This document shows positions 16,119-25,639 of a DNA stretch of 64,000 nucleotides, piece by piece. The translations under genes and the position numbers were made by a program. This stretch comes from Lewinellaceae bacterium (lineage in GTDB: Bacteria > Bacteroidota > Bacteroidia > Chitinophagales > Saprospiraceae), in NCBI GenBank assembly GCA_020636405.1, contig JACJXW010000009.1:248001-312000 (forward strand), in the 5' to 3' direction. The notes under the pieces are model-generated. The model was not told where the DNA came from. It worked only from the letters and a program-made list of their open reading frames with translations, and did not search any database. Position 1 is the stretch's first letter. Each line of letters begins with the position of its first letter.

Positions 16119-17630
16119 CTAAGCATACGCCTCTTTCAACCGCGCCAGTTTATCCAGGTGCCCCTGCGCCTCTGCCTGTAGTTTGGCATCCTGGTTCAGG
16201 GACAGCACCTCTTCAGCCTTGCGGGCCATATCCAGGTAGCGTTCTTCCTGGAAGGTATCTTCGGGCATGCTGAGGTTCCACTGGGCTTCCAGGTAGTTCA
16301 GCAAGGTCAGGCTGCGCTCCATGGGGTAGGCCTCGGGCGTACGGATGGCCAGGGCTTCCTGGTAGTAGAACAGCGCTTTTTCGTAATTGTCCGAAAGTTT
16401 GGCCTCCGGGTATTTGGTCAGGGCATTGCCGTAGTGGTTGCAGACGGCGGCGTACTCGTAGGGGTAGGCCGCTTTGGTATAGATCTGCAGGGCCTCCTGG
16501 AATGCTGAGGAGGAGACGGCTGCCCAGATGCTTTTTTTCTTCACCTCATCCGGAATTTCGGCGTAGATGATGCCCAGGTGATGCTGGATCTCGGCATATA
16601 CTTCCGGGGCGGCCTCGCGGGAGAACACCTGTACCGCCTTCTGGTAGCTTTCGGCGGCGCCGCGGTAGAACTGCGGGTTGCCTTTCTGCGCCCAGGTGAA
16701 CAGCAGTACGCCCCGGCGGTAGTGTACGTTGGCGGCCAGCTCCGGCAGGTTTTCCCGGTCGAAAATGGCAAGCGCGCGGTTGAAATAGCCCAGGCTTTCC
16801 GCCCAGCTCTCGGAATAGTTGGCGATGATGCCGGCGTCGGTCAGCACCAGGGCCTGTTCCAGGGGGCGCTCCTGCTTTTCGTAGGTCTGCAGGACTTCCC
16901 ACAGGTTCTTTTTGAGCTGCTCCAGCAGGGCCTCGTCGTAGGGGACGGCCAGGCGCTGCATCCAGCACTGGCAAAGGGTATGACGGAGTTCCGTCTTCGC
17001 CTCCCCGGATACGTCCTGGCTGAGAGCCGCCTTCAGGAGGCGCTCCGCTTTTTCGGTTTCCCCCAGGTCGATGAGCAACAGCGCGTACTGGCGGGCCGTG
17101 AAGGCGAAGTACGCTTCATTGGGTGCGCACTGCAAAGCTTCGACGTAGAAGTATTCGGTTTTCTCCACGTCGAACGCCTGTTCTGCAGCGGTGTAATGGT
17201 GCACGATGGCCTGATTGTGCATCAGGCGGTACTCGTCGAAAGGCGAATACTGGGAAACCAGTTCCTCCGGGCTGACCGGGATGCCATGCTTCAGGCGGTT
17301 GATGAAGTCGAGCTCCAGATGCAGGCTGGGGTATTGCCGGGCCAGGTATTCCTCCACTTTTTCATAATTGTTGAGCTGGGCAAAGAGAAGCCCCAGCAGG
17401 TGGGCCTCGTTCAGCTCCAGGCTCTCCGGCAGCAGAAAGGGCGGCTGTACGTTGTGCCAGTCGATCAGCGGCCAGATCTCGTCCTTCTTCACCACCAGGT
17501 TGTGGGCGCTGGGAACGGGGCGCTCTTCCAGGTAATCGACGACCCGCACCAGCTCGCCGAGGCGGGGCTCTTTTTCGATGATCGCCTGCAGTTGCGCGTG
17601 GTGCTTAGTTGGCGCATATATTGAAAGCAT
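16119..17630 (-). CDS. TPR-repeat protein of the hydrogenase cluster
   Basis: The 503-residue protein is all helical, with repeated TPR-like pairs such as ESLGYFNRALAIFDRENLPE (about 282-301), YQKAVQVFSREAAPEVYAE and YEKALFYYQEALAIRT. No signal peptide or membrane segment is present, so it is cytoplasmic. TPR proteins act as assembly scaffolds, and the place between the protease-side genes and hypA suggests a role in hydrogenase assembly or partner docking. I do not recognise a named family. Its start lies inside the 3' end of the preceding frameshifted gene. Confidence 0.75.
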   Translation of the reverse strand: MLSIYAPTKHHAQLQAIIEKEPRLGELVRVVDYLEERPVPSAHNLVVKKDEIWPLIDWHNVQPPFLLPESLELNEAHLLGLLFAQLNNYEKVEEYLARQYPSLHLELDFINRLKHGIPVSPEELVSQYSPFDEYRLMHNQAIVHHYTAAEQAFDVEKTEYFYVEALQCAPNEAYFAFTARQYALLLIDLGETEKAERLLKAALSQDVSGEAKTELRHTLCQCWMQRLAVPYDEALLEQLKKNLWEVLQTYEKQERPLEQALVLTDAGIIANYSESWAESLGYFNRALAIFDRENLPELAANVHYRRGVLLFTWAQKGNPQFYRGAAESYQKAVQVFSREAAPEVYAEIQHHLGIIYAEIPDEVKKKSIWAAVSSSAFQEALQIYTKAAYPYEYAAVCNHYGNALTKYPEAKLSDNYEKALFYYQEALAIRTPEAYPMERSLTLLNYLEAQWNLSMPEDTFQEERYLDMARKAEEVLSLNQDAKLQAEAQGHLDKLARLKEAYA

Positions 17631-17932
17631 CGCGGTTGGTTTTTAAAGTGCCACGGGCGTCCTTTCGAATGCCGCGTTGTAATATTTTAGCAAAAGTCAG
17701 GGCTTTTTGCTCCGACGAATAGGTATCGATCTTGCGGCATATCAGTTTCAGGGGTTGTCTACGGCGATGTACACCATCGTAAGGTGCCAGCGGCTGCGCT
17801 TTTCCTGGATGAAATACCGCACCTCCGTATTCATCAGCCAGCGGTACCTCTGTTAGCAGCAGTTGCAGGTCCGCCGGTACCGCCGGCCTTCTTCCGGGGC
17901 AGCGGGAAAGGGATGTCCGGTGAGATGTACAT
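17605..17932 (-). pseudogene. Small conserved protein, frameshifted as sequenced
   Basis: No single frame is open, but removing TA from the GTAC tetramers at 17844-17847 and 17877-17880, and restoring about one base at two or three places, yields a plausible protein of about 105 residues. It starts MYISPDIPFPLPRKKAG, passes through LMNTEVRYFIQEKRSRW and KLICRKIDTYSSEQKALTF, and ends near RDAFNICAN. Its ATG overlaps the stop of the preceding gene (TAATG), which supports a real gene. I do not recognise the family. The indels look like those in hhyL. Confidence 0.45.
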
Positions 17933-18300
17933 TACAACTTCACATTTAAGATGCCCATTCCAGGCTGAAGCTCGTATTCCAGCCCCCGGTCCGTATCATT
18001 CACCTGATGGTCGATCAGTATTTCGTGCAAAGCGATGGACTTGTCGCCTCTCAGGTTGCGGCTTTTCAGCATCTGCTGGCCGGCCTTGTGCAGGTTCTTG
18101 AACAGTTCATCGCTGACTGGAGCGATCATTAGCGTGCGGCGCTCGGGGTAATACACCACGTAAGCGTTCTGCTCTGCCCCGAACACCTCCGAGGCCACCT
18201 CGTGGCCGATCACCAGATGGGAAGATTGTAAGCGGACCTCGCTTGCCGTTAGTCGGTCCTCTTCGAAATTCTTTTTCAGGTTGTGGGGTGGAATGAACAT
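17932..18300 (-). CDS. Hypothetical protein in the hydrogenase operon
   Basis: The 122-residue protein begins MFIPPHNLKKNFEEDRLT and contains ESEVFGAEQNAYVVYYP-like and RRTLMIAPVSDELFKNLH-like segments. It has no signal peptide, membrane segment or metal motif. It is probably an accessory factor, because it sits 51 bp after the maturation protease gene and overlaps the next gene. I do not recognise a family and assign no function. Confidence 0.6.
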   Translation of the reverse strand: MFIPPHNLKKNFEEDRLTASEVRLQSSHLVIGHEVASEVFGAEQNAYVVYYPERRTLMIAPVSDELFKNLHKAGQQMLKSRNLRGDKSIALHEILIDHQVNDTDRGLEYELQPGMGILNVKL

Positions 18301-18351
18301 ATCCTTTTCGATTTTCTTGTTAATCTCCTGCCGCTAGGTAAGTTACTTACA

Positions 18352-18855
18352 CTACGACACTGATCCCCCCATCTCCTCCAGCACCAGCTTCACCACCTTA
18401 TCCCCTCCCTGTTTGGCCGGCTCTGTCATCCCGACATTAAAGCGGGTATCGTCTATTGCGATCAGGTAGACCTCAATGTCTTCCGGGTAGTCGTCGCCCA
18501 GCATTTTTCGGGCGTAGGACAGCGCCTGGTGCCATTTCAGGCTGTGCAGGAACACCATTGGATCCTCTTCGATCTGCCCTTCCACTTCCGAGGCGGGCAG
18601 CCGGTAGACGGTGCCCACCGCTTCGCCGGTATGGAGCACGGCGTCGACGAGGATGATCCGTTCCTGTCCGCGGAGCTTGAAGAGCACTTCAAAGGCCGAG
18701 GTCCCCATATCGAAGAGGCTGATGTGCTCCTCCTCTTCCAGGTGTGCCTTTAGTTGTTCGATGACGTAGATGCCCACTCCGTCGTCCGCACGGACGGGGT
18801 TACCGAAGCCGAGGATGGCGGTTTTTTTGGTTAATGTTGAGTTCATTTTGTTCAC
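18352..18855 (-). CDS. Hydrogenase maturation endopeptidase (HyaD/HupD family)
   Basis: The 167-residue protein contains ILGFGNPVRADDGVG (about 14-28), the start of the HycI/HyaD fold with the metal-binding Asp, and VDAVLHTGEAVGT near 75, where the family has its second acidic site. These proteases cut the C-terminal tail of the large subunit after nickel insertion. HhyL here appears to end with a short tail after its CxxC motif, as the protease would require. MNKMNS offers two close starts. It lies downstream of hhyL on the same strand. Confidence 0.92.
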   Translation of the reverse strand: MNKMNSTLTKKTAILGFGNPVRADDGVGIYVIEQLKAHLEEEEHISLFDMGTSAFEVLFKLRGQERIILVDAVLHTGEAVGTVYRLPASEVEGQIEEDPMVFLHSLKWHQALSYARKMLGDDYPEDIEVYLIAIDDTRFNVGMTEPAKQGGDKVVKLVLEEMGGSVS

Positions 18856-18904
18856 CTGCTTACGCTACATGTGAAATTACTGGTATGGCTAGTAATTATT
18901 CAGC

Positions 18905-18988
18905 TATTCGCCGTTCGCTATTCGCCGTTCGCTATTCGCCGTTCGCTATTCGCCGTTCGCTATTCGCCGTTCGCTATTCGCCGTTCGC
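18905..18988. repeat. Six perfect tandem copies of a 14-bp unit
   Basis: TATTCGCCGTTCGC is repeated six times without mismatch between hhyL and the protease gene. The 324-bp gap (18856-19179) holds this array and unique sequence; no gene is seen. Confidence 0.95.
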
Positions 18989-19179
18989 TAAACTCTGCCT
19001 CAAAACCCGGATTTAGAGCAAAGAACTGGTTCCTTGAGCTTGGGTTCCTGCAATTAGGGGCATAGTGCTGCGAATAGCGAACCGCTAAAAGCGAAATGCT
19101 GATAATTACTATGGCTATACAAAAAGCGGAGCCCCCCGGAATCTCCGTGGGCTCCATTTGTGTTCAACGTACCTTGATA

Positions 19180-20780
19180 TTACAATTTGAATTTCGCCAG
19201 TTCTTTACCGGTTTTGCCGTCATGGGCGTGTACGGTGCAGACCAGGCAGGAGTCGAAGGAGCGGGCGACCATGCCTACCTCCACAGGGTCGTGTGGGTCT
19301 TCGATCTCGGTGCCTTCCAGGTGCCGACTCGATCGGGTAGGGCTTACCCTCTGCGTCGTTCGTACCGACATTCCAGGTGGTCGGAGCGATGATCTGGTAG
19401 TTTTCGATAACGCCGTCCTTGACCTTTATCCAGTGTGCCAGTGCCCCGCGGGCGGCTTCGGTAGCGCCCCATCCTATACCATCCTGCTCGGTCGGCTTGA
19501 TGTAGAACTCATCGTCCAGAGACACCTGGCGCAGCCATTCGTCGATCAGGGTGTAGAGTCGCGGCGCTTCGTGCATGCGCGCCAGCACCCGGGTGAAGAC
19601 GGAGGTACCCCATTTTGTCCATGATATCGGCAAATAAGGGGTCGCGGATCTGGTGGGCCTATGGTTGGCAGGGTTGGTACCGCCATGATCACGCGGGTAC
19701 CAGCGGCTGGTTTCGGCGGCGTACCATAAAGCGGGGCGCTTTACCAGCTGTACTTCCCGCCAAAATCGGAATCTTCCAGGTTTCTGGAATCGGTAGCGGC
19801 GGTGGGTATCGGTTCATCGAAGGGGTGGAGGGCGTCATCCTGGTTGAGATACCAGGCATGTTTGACGTGTTCACCACCTGCTTCTGGTCACCTCGTAGTA
19901 TTGCTTGCCGTCCCAGAAACCTGCGGGGCTGATGACCGCCGCATTGCGGGTTTCGATGGTAGGCTTGTTGTACATGTCTTTGTGCAGATAGGTGCCCCAA
20001 GCGAGGAATTTGCCTACGCCCTGCCCGAACTTATCGATACCGAATTCCAGGTACCGGCACGCAGGAACAAAGTACCAGGTCGCTGTTGCGGTGCGATTCG
20101 TTTTCTTCCAGCCAGTATCATGTCGTCCCAGCTTTTGATCTGCATGTAACGTTCGATGGAGCAACCCAGCCAGACGGTTTCCAGCCAGTCGTTGCGGAAC
20201 TGGTTCATGATGGAATGGGCGCGGGTGATGTCCTTCAGCGTGGGCGCGCACATGACGCCTCCCGGGACCATATAGCTGGAGTGGGGTACTGGTAGCCGAA
20301 GATGGCGTATACTTCCACCGGGCGGTACTGGCGGTCACTCCTTGCTGGAAGGAAGTGCCCACATAAGCGGCAAAACGGCGGACCACCTCCTGATACAGCG
20401 GCTTGTTGGCAAATTTCTTATTAGTATATCCGTCGCAAAAATGGCGTAAAACCAGCGAGGGATACTCTGGATCGTTTCCGAGGCTACCGCCCGATACTCG
20501 CAACAGCAGGGCGTTGGGCGGCAGGGTGGTCTTCCAGTACCACGTCGAGCGCAGAAGAAGCACAGTAGAGGTGCGAGCCGCCGCAAATGCCGCAGGCCGG
20601 GGCGTTACGATCAGGTACCGCCTGCGGGTCCTTGCCGGCAAGGATCTTTTCAAACCCCGGAACATGGTACCGCCTGGGTGTGGGCGCGGGTAACCACCCG
20701 TTCTCCATATAGACTTTTACATCCAGGTCACCTTCTACCCGCCCGACCGGAGATATATTGAGTTCTTTGTATTCAGACAT
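19180..20780 (-). CDS. hhyL: [NiFe]-hydrogenase large subunit, group 1h type, frameshifted as sequenced
   Basis: The N-terminus (ISPVGRVEGDLDVKVYMENG), the L1 motif CGICGGSHLY (about residues 63-72) and the C-terminal L2 motif SCLVCTVHAHDGKTGKEL match the high-affinity group 1h (Huc/HhyL) hydrogenases, which oxidise atmospheric hydrogen. L1 and L2 hold the Ni-Fe centre. The body is readable only by switching frame many times, for example PPNALLLR, IQSIPRWFYAIFATD, MVPGGVMCAPTLKDITRAH and ACRYLEFGIDKFGQGVGKF. Most breaks are repaired by deleting TA from GTAC or adding a base to a short G or C run, so the native gene is probably intact. It starts 9 bp after hhyS. Confidence 0.88.
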
Positions 20781-20789
20781 GATGTTGAC

Positions 20790-21766
20790 TTATTTTGAAG
20801 TTTCGAAGTGTTCTTTATTCACACCGGTGAGGTTCTCGAACGCGCCCATGACCTTTTCGAAGCCGGCCCGCGAATAGTAGGCCAGTTTGTTGGTGCCCGC
20901 CGGCACGTCCTTAGGCAGGAAGCCCAGGTATTTCATGGTTTTGAAAACACTGCCCTTGACCAGTCGTGGTGCGGGAAGCCGGGCTCAGTGCAACCCAGGC
21001 AGGGATGGTTGGTACGCGTTTTACTGGAATGGCGGTTCCACAGGATGCGGTTACAGCTGGCGCGCGTCATAGGTACGCGGCAGCCTACTTCGTAGAACAG
21101 GCAGCCGCCGCGCTTGCCGAAGTGGTAATCCACCTTTTGGGCGAAGCTGATGGCGTTCGGGCAGCCCGTCTGTACAAAGTCGGTGAAAAGGTCTTGGTAG
21201 GTGGTAATCGTCGAGCAGCACATCGCCGATGCGGTGGTGGAGATACCACCAGGATCTGGGTGATCCAGTCGGGTGGGTAAGGCAGCCGGGGATGTTGATG
21301 ACGGGAAGGCCTCCTTTGGAAACGAAGTCCGGTAAAGAGGTACCCGCCTTTCTTTTTCTTGTGAAACTGCATGCCCGTAGACTCACTCGGGTTGGGCGGT
21401 ACGGCCGGAAATACCTCCCCAGGTAGCGCAGTCGCCAATGGCTACTACAAACTGAGCGGCATTGGACAGTTCCCTTACCCAGTCCTTCATAGGGCGGTCG
21501 GCAAAGTAGTTCATTTTTCCGGTGCCGTTGGGTACTTCAATGACGGAACCCTCGAAGACGAAGATGTCCAGCTGGGTTTTACCGGAAACACAGTCGTTCA
21601 GCAGGTCGCTGACCTGGTGCCCGATTTCCAGCCCTACGGTAGGGTGCCAGAGGATGTTGATGCCAAAGTCAACGATCAGTTCAACGACCGTGGGCTCCTG
21701 AGCATCGAGGAAGGACATGGTGTTGCCGCTGCAAGCTCCTCCCTGTAGCCAGAGTACATTTGCCAT
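20790..21766 (-). CDS. hhyS: [NiFe]-hydrogenase small subunit, group 1h type, frameshifted as sequenced
   Basis: The start MANVLWLQGGACSGNTMSFL has the first cluster cysteine and no Tat signal, as expected for group 1h enzymes that are not exported. Further blocks across shifted frames are AIGDCATWGG, NIPGC, TGCPNAISFAQKVDYHFGK, CNRILWNRHSS and CLGCTEPGFPHHD, which hold the Fe-S ligands. The C-terminus is KYLGFLPKDVPAGTNK to HFETSK. At least four indels interrupt the frame between about 20930 and 21420; they resemble those in hhyL. It is the first gene after the operator array at 21874-21958. Confidence 0.87.
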
Positions 21767-21850
21767 GGAGATTGGATGTTTTGTTTGCTGAATAAAATTT
21801 TAGGCTCATTTAAAGGAACAGAATTCTATTTCATGGAAAATAAGCCCAGA

Positions 21851-21958
21851 CAAATATAAGCGGCAGAATGAGATTAGAAAGAATTTTCTAATTTATTTTT
21901 TGAAAGAATTTTCTAATTAATTGAAAATGCATTCTAGAAATTAGAAAATATATTCTAA
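21851..21958 (-). promoter_or_regulatory. hhyS promoter with four phased palindromic operators
   Basis: Minus-strand TATATTTG (21851-21858) is a perfect -7 box. Fifteen bases upstream begins TTAGAAAGAATTTTCTAA (21874-21891), followed by related 18-mers at 21899-21916, 21920-21937 and 21941-21958 (TTAGAAAATATATTCTAA). The last three are 21 bp apart. The same motif and distance occur before hypB. Confidence 0.75.
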
Positions 21959-22369
21959 TTGAGAAAAAGTCTAAATAAGTTGATGTCACGACTGGTGCAT
22001 ATTGAAGTCCAACCACCCGGCAAGAGCTTCACCGGAGCGGGTGTTTACGACTGCGGCTTCCCCGCTGATGGCGAGTACGTTCTGGTAGAAGAAGGTATCG
22101 GCAGCTCCTTTCCTTCCCGCATCACTTGCGATGCGCTCCGGGGCGCTTACTACACCTATGTGCGGTACTGTATCAGCGGCGCAGCGGCATCCGGTTTGTT
22201 GGCAAAAAAAGCGGTAATGAACGTGGAGTCATGGAACGCCGGTGCCTATGTTATAAAAATTGAGGATATTGGGGTAGGATCAATTTTCTCAATTCGAAAA
22301 GGGATAGGCTGTAACCCGGAAGGCCTACCAGATTCCGGCGGCTCCCTGGCAGAAATGGGCAAAGTTTAA
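21959..22369 (+). CDS. Doubtful short reading frame before the glucosidase gene
   Basis: The frame opens with a TTG codon inside the operator array and has no clear ribosome site. Its end, SWNAGAYVIKIE, faintly recalls the last strand of a type IX secretion sorting domain, so it may be the remnant of a larger secreted protein. The stretch also contains several GTAC tetramers like those at the frameshifts nearby. I would not treat it as a confirmed gene. Confidence 0.2.
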   Translation: MRKSLNKLMSRLVHIEVQPPGKSFTGAGVYDCGFPADGEYVLVEEGIGSSFPSRITCDALRGAYYTYVRYCISGAAASGLLAKKAVMNVESWNAGAYVIKIEDIGVGSIFSIRKGIGCNPEGLPDSGGSLAEMGKV

Positions 22370-22382
22370 ACTCAAACAGTAC

Positions 22383-23762
22383 ATGAAGAAATTTCCAGAA
22401 GACTTTGTATGGGGCGCTTCTACCTCCGCTTACCAGATAGAAGGAGCGTACAATGCTGACGGCAAAGTACTTTCGATATGGGATGTGTTCACCAGCATTC
22501 CGGGAAAAACGAATAACGGGGAAACCGGACAGGTATCCGGGAGCCACTACCACAAGTTTAAGGAGGACGTAGCCCTGATGAAGGAGATCGGCATCAAGGC
22601 TTACCGCTTCTCCATTTCCTGGTCGCGGGTGATGCCTACCGGCAAGGGGAGGTGAATAAGAAGGGCATTCAATTCTATTCCAACCTGATCGACGAGCTGC
22701 TCGACGCCGGCATCACGCCCTGGGGACGCTCTTTCACTGGGACCTGCCGCTTGCCCTCCAGCTGGAAAACGACGGATGGATCGGCGCTGATATTTCCGAC
22801 TATTTCGCCGCCTATGCGGATGTCTGTTTCGAGCACTTCGGCGGTACCGGTCAAGAACTGGATCACGCTGAACGAACCCTGGGTGGTACTGCTATCCTGG
22901 GCTACGGACTGGTACCATTTTGCTCCCAGTACCGCACCTCCAACTCCGAGCCTTACCTTGCCAGTACCACAACCAGATCCTGGCACATGCCAGAGCCGTA
23001 GACGTATACCGTAAAAAGTACGCTCACCAGGGGCGGGCAGATCGGCATACCAACAACTGCGACTGGCGGGAACCGCTCACGGACTCGCCCCAGGACAAAG
23101 TGCCGCCCAGCGCGCCCTGGAGTTCTTCCTGGGCTGGTTCGCCGACCCGGTATACTTCGGCGATTACCCTGCCGTGATGAGGGAACGCCTGGGCGAGCGC
23201 CTGCCCGAATTCACTCCGGAGGAAAAAGAGCTGGTGAAAGGCTCTGTGGATTACTTCGGTATCAACCATTACACCACCATGTACGCTGCGGAAGCCACCG
23301 TACCGCCAGCAAGCAGGCAGCGGAAAGCAACGCCACTTACCGAAGACCAGGACGTGGAGCTGTCCGTAGACGAAAACTGGAAACGCACCACCATGAACTG
23401 GTACTGTTGCGCCCTGGGGCTGCCGCAAAATGCTGGAATGGATCGATGAGCGCTACGGCCACCCGGAGATCTACCTCACCGAGAATGGCTCCTCCTGGGA
23501 CGACTGGAAAGTGAACGGCAAGGTGGCCGACCCGGGCCGCATTGATTTCTACCGGAGCTACCTGGAAGAATGCCACAAAGCCATCGGGCAGGGCATAAAG
23601 CTCAAAGGGTATTTCGCCTGGTCGCTGATGGACAACTTCGAATGGGCGCTGGGCTACAGCAAGCGCTTTGGGCTTATCCATATCGATTACCAGACCCTGG
23701 AGCGGACGCTGAAGGATTCGGCTTACTGGTATGCGGAGGTGATCCGGCAGAATGGAGTGTGA
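22383..23762 (+). CDS. GH1 beta-glucosidase, frameshifted as sequenced
   Basis: The start MKKFPEDFVWGASTSAYQIE, the acid/base motif LNEPW (near 22870) and the nucleophile motif LTENGSSWDD (near 23475) define glycoside hydrolase family 1. These enzymes hydrolyse beta-linked gluco- or galactosides. The end (YFAWSLMDNFEWALGYSKRF, then a VIRQNGV tail) is complete, and the restored length of about 455 residues is normal. Seven or more indels break the frame between 22640 and 23440. No signal peptide is seen, so the protein is cytoplasmic. It diverges from the hydrogenase operon and looks functionally unrelated to it. Confidence 0.85.
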
Positions 23763-23773
23763 GGAAGGCTCCC

Positions 23774-23980
23774 ATGTTTGTTACGACGTTTCGTCGTATA
23801 CGGTTAAAAGTACAGGGCTTTCTTTCTCTGGCTGCCGAAGCCTTCCCGCTTTGGTTACAAACTTCAGCGGGCGGAGGGCGAAGGCATGCAGCCCTTTTGT
23901 AACCGGAAAGCAAGCAAAGTACCGAGGGCAGGAGCCCTCATCCAAAGACCGCATACGAGCTTCAGCTCTTAGCGAACAAG
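23774..23980. repeat. Dispersed ~207-bp repeat, copy A
   Basis: It begins with a palindrome around TACGACGTTTCGTCGTA and closely matches 25981-26189 in the same orientation. It occupies most of the gap between the glucosidase and the serine hydrolase. A second shared block (CAGGCGGCTGGCAGGC) follows at about 24050 and again at about 26688. Confidence 0.85.
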
Positions 23981-24106
23981 GGCCTTAGCGGAAGCTGTTT
24001 TGGGTATAACGGATCCCATACCTTTTAATGGACTCGCAAATTGAGCGGGGCAGGCGGCTGGCAGGCCAAAGAAACGGCGGTATTTTGAACACAATCTTAA
24101 TGCGGT

Positions 24107-25639
24107 TTATTTTTTGTTAGCATCAGTGTTGAATTTCAATTTAACGGCAGTTTGCCCATAGAGGGTAAAAGACCGGAAGTCATCCTCTTTAATAAACATG
24201 ACTTTTACACCGGTATTTGGATGAATAAATTCTAGTTCACCGCCAACAACCGGGGTAAGTTTATACTCGTCCCCATTAGGGAAAATCAGCGAAATAAGGT
24301 TATGGGTTTCATCAAATGTGATTGAAAGATCTATTTGATCGTTCCACTTGTATTTACCCGGCAACCCCTTCAAAACTTCTGAACTTACTGGTTTCCGCTG
24401 AACATTTGTTTGCTTAAAATGCTTCCAGTTGTATACTTGTGAGGCTGATAACATGAGTTCATTTCCCAGCGCCCCGCCATTGTCTGAATTAATCAAATAG
24501 GCCAACCCATTTCCGCTCGTAAGGCTTATGGTCATTCCTGTTCGGTAACCGGCATTGCCGCCATAGTGGGTGATAGAAATATCATCACCGGAACGGTTCA
24601 ATAGGAACCCATAAACATGGCCGTCTCGTTCGTGGCTTATCATCGATTGAATATCGGACTGTGAAAATATCGAGCTTTTGCCTTGATAGGCTCTATAAAT
24701 TTCAATTAGAAATGTAGCCATATCAATAGCGTTGCTCCAAAGGCCTGCCGCCGCTTGCTCCGGATGGTTCCGCCAGCCTCCATCTACAAGGCCCCCGGAT
24801 TGGGTGTAACCTCTGGCTACCTGATCAGACTTTGAGGCGGGTAAAGGTTGTGTGAACTCAGAGTGCTTCATGCCGGCAGGTTCAAGAATCCATTTCTTCA
24901 TGATGTTCGAGAACTCATCATTGTATATGTCTTGAAGAGCCTGTTCCGCTAAGGTGTATCCACCACCGGAATAAGCCAGTGTTTCATTGGGCGGTGTGAC
25001 AACTTCGATAGCTGGGGAATTGACCCCGGGGCTACCTCTTAAAATATCCAGATCAGAGGGTAAGGGGAGATCTTTGGCGTATCCTTCATATCCACCGGAA
25101 GTGATTCCTGAAGTATGGGAGAAGATATTACGGAATGTGACTGGATTCTCTGCTGTTTGTTTACCTTGGGGTAATACAAAATCCTTCAGGTAATTTTGGA
25201 TATTTTTATCCAGGTCTATTTCACCGGCAGCATGCATACGTACTGCCGCCAAAAACGTTACTGGTTTAGACAGTGATGCTGCCTGGAAAATGCTCGTACA
25301 GTCCAGTTGTTTTTCTTCGGGAAAATTCGCATTTTGATAAAGGCCTGCCCAGGCAATCTCACCTTGATTTATTACCGCAAGAGATAATGCCGGAATATTA
25401 TACGCTGACATTTTATCTGTTATGGAGCTGAAATTTTCCGGCTCTCCCAAAAACTTCACTTGCCCACGAATTCCACGCTCTAGTTGCACTTTTCTTTCAA
25501 CGGATGCTCTGGGGCTAATGCAACCGGCATTCACTTTGTGGGTGCTTGAATCGTTGGAATCTTTTGGCAGGTAGGAACAAGAACCCATAAAAACCAAAAC
25601 AAAAGATTGAAAAATTATTTTTTTCACAAGTAACTTCAT
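24107..25639 (-). CDS. Class C beta-lactamase-fold serine hydrolase, lipoprotein
   Basis: I start at the ATG at 25639, which gives a lipoprotein signal (MKLLVKKIIFQSF, then FMGSC). The Beta-lactamase/DUF3471-like domain has the active-site SLSK tetrad (in QAASLSKPVTF), a YSGGGY segment in place of the YxN motif, and HYGGNAGYRTG as the KTG-box equivalent. Such proteins are often esterases or D-Ala peptidases; penicillin resistance cannot be inferred. About 90 C-terminal residues form a small beta domain. The gene is flanked by two direct copies of a 207-bp repeat, which suggests acquisition or mobility by recombination. Confidence 0.85.
   Translation of the reverse strand: MKLLVKKIIFQSFVLVFMGSCSYLPKDSNDSSTHKVNAGCISPRASVERKVQLERGIRGQVKFLGEPENFSSITDKMSAYNIPALSLAVINQGEIAWAGLYQNANFPEEKQLDCTSIFQAASLSKPVTFLAAVRMHAAGEIDLDKNIQNYLKDFVLPQGKQTAENPVTFRNIFSHTSGITSGGYEGYAKDLPLPSDLDILRGSPGVNSPAIEVVTPPNETLAYSGGGYTLAEQALQDIYNDEFSNIMKKWILEPAGMKHSEFTQPLPASKSDQVARGYTQSGGLVDGGWRNHPEQAAAGLWSNAIDMATFLIEIYRAYQGKSSIFSQSDIQSMISHERDGHVYGFLLNRSGDDISITHYGGNAGYRTGMTISLTSGNGLAYLINSDNGGALGNELMLSASQVYNWKHFKQTNVQRKPVSSEVLKGLPGKYKWNDQIDLSITFDETHNLISLIFPNGDEYKLTPVVGGELEFIHPNTGVKVMFIKEDDFRSFTLYGQTAVKLKFNTDANKK

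Noticed and set aside
18905..18988. Possible CRISPR array
   Set aside because: The six 14-bp units abut with no spacers between them.
17605..23762. Programmed frameshifting in hydrogenase genes
   Set aside because: There are too many shifts in both directions, spread over unrelated genes, and there is no slippery-site and pseudoknot pattern.
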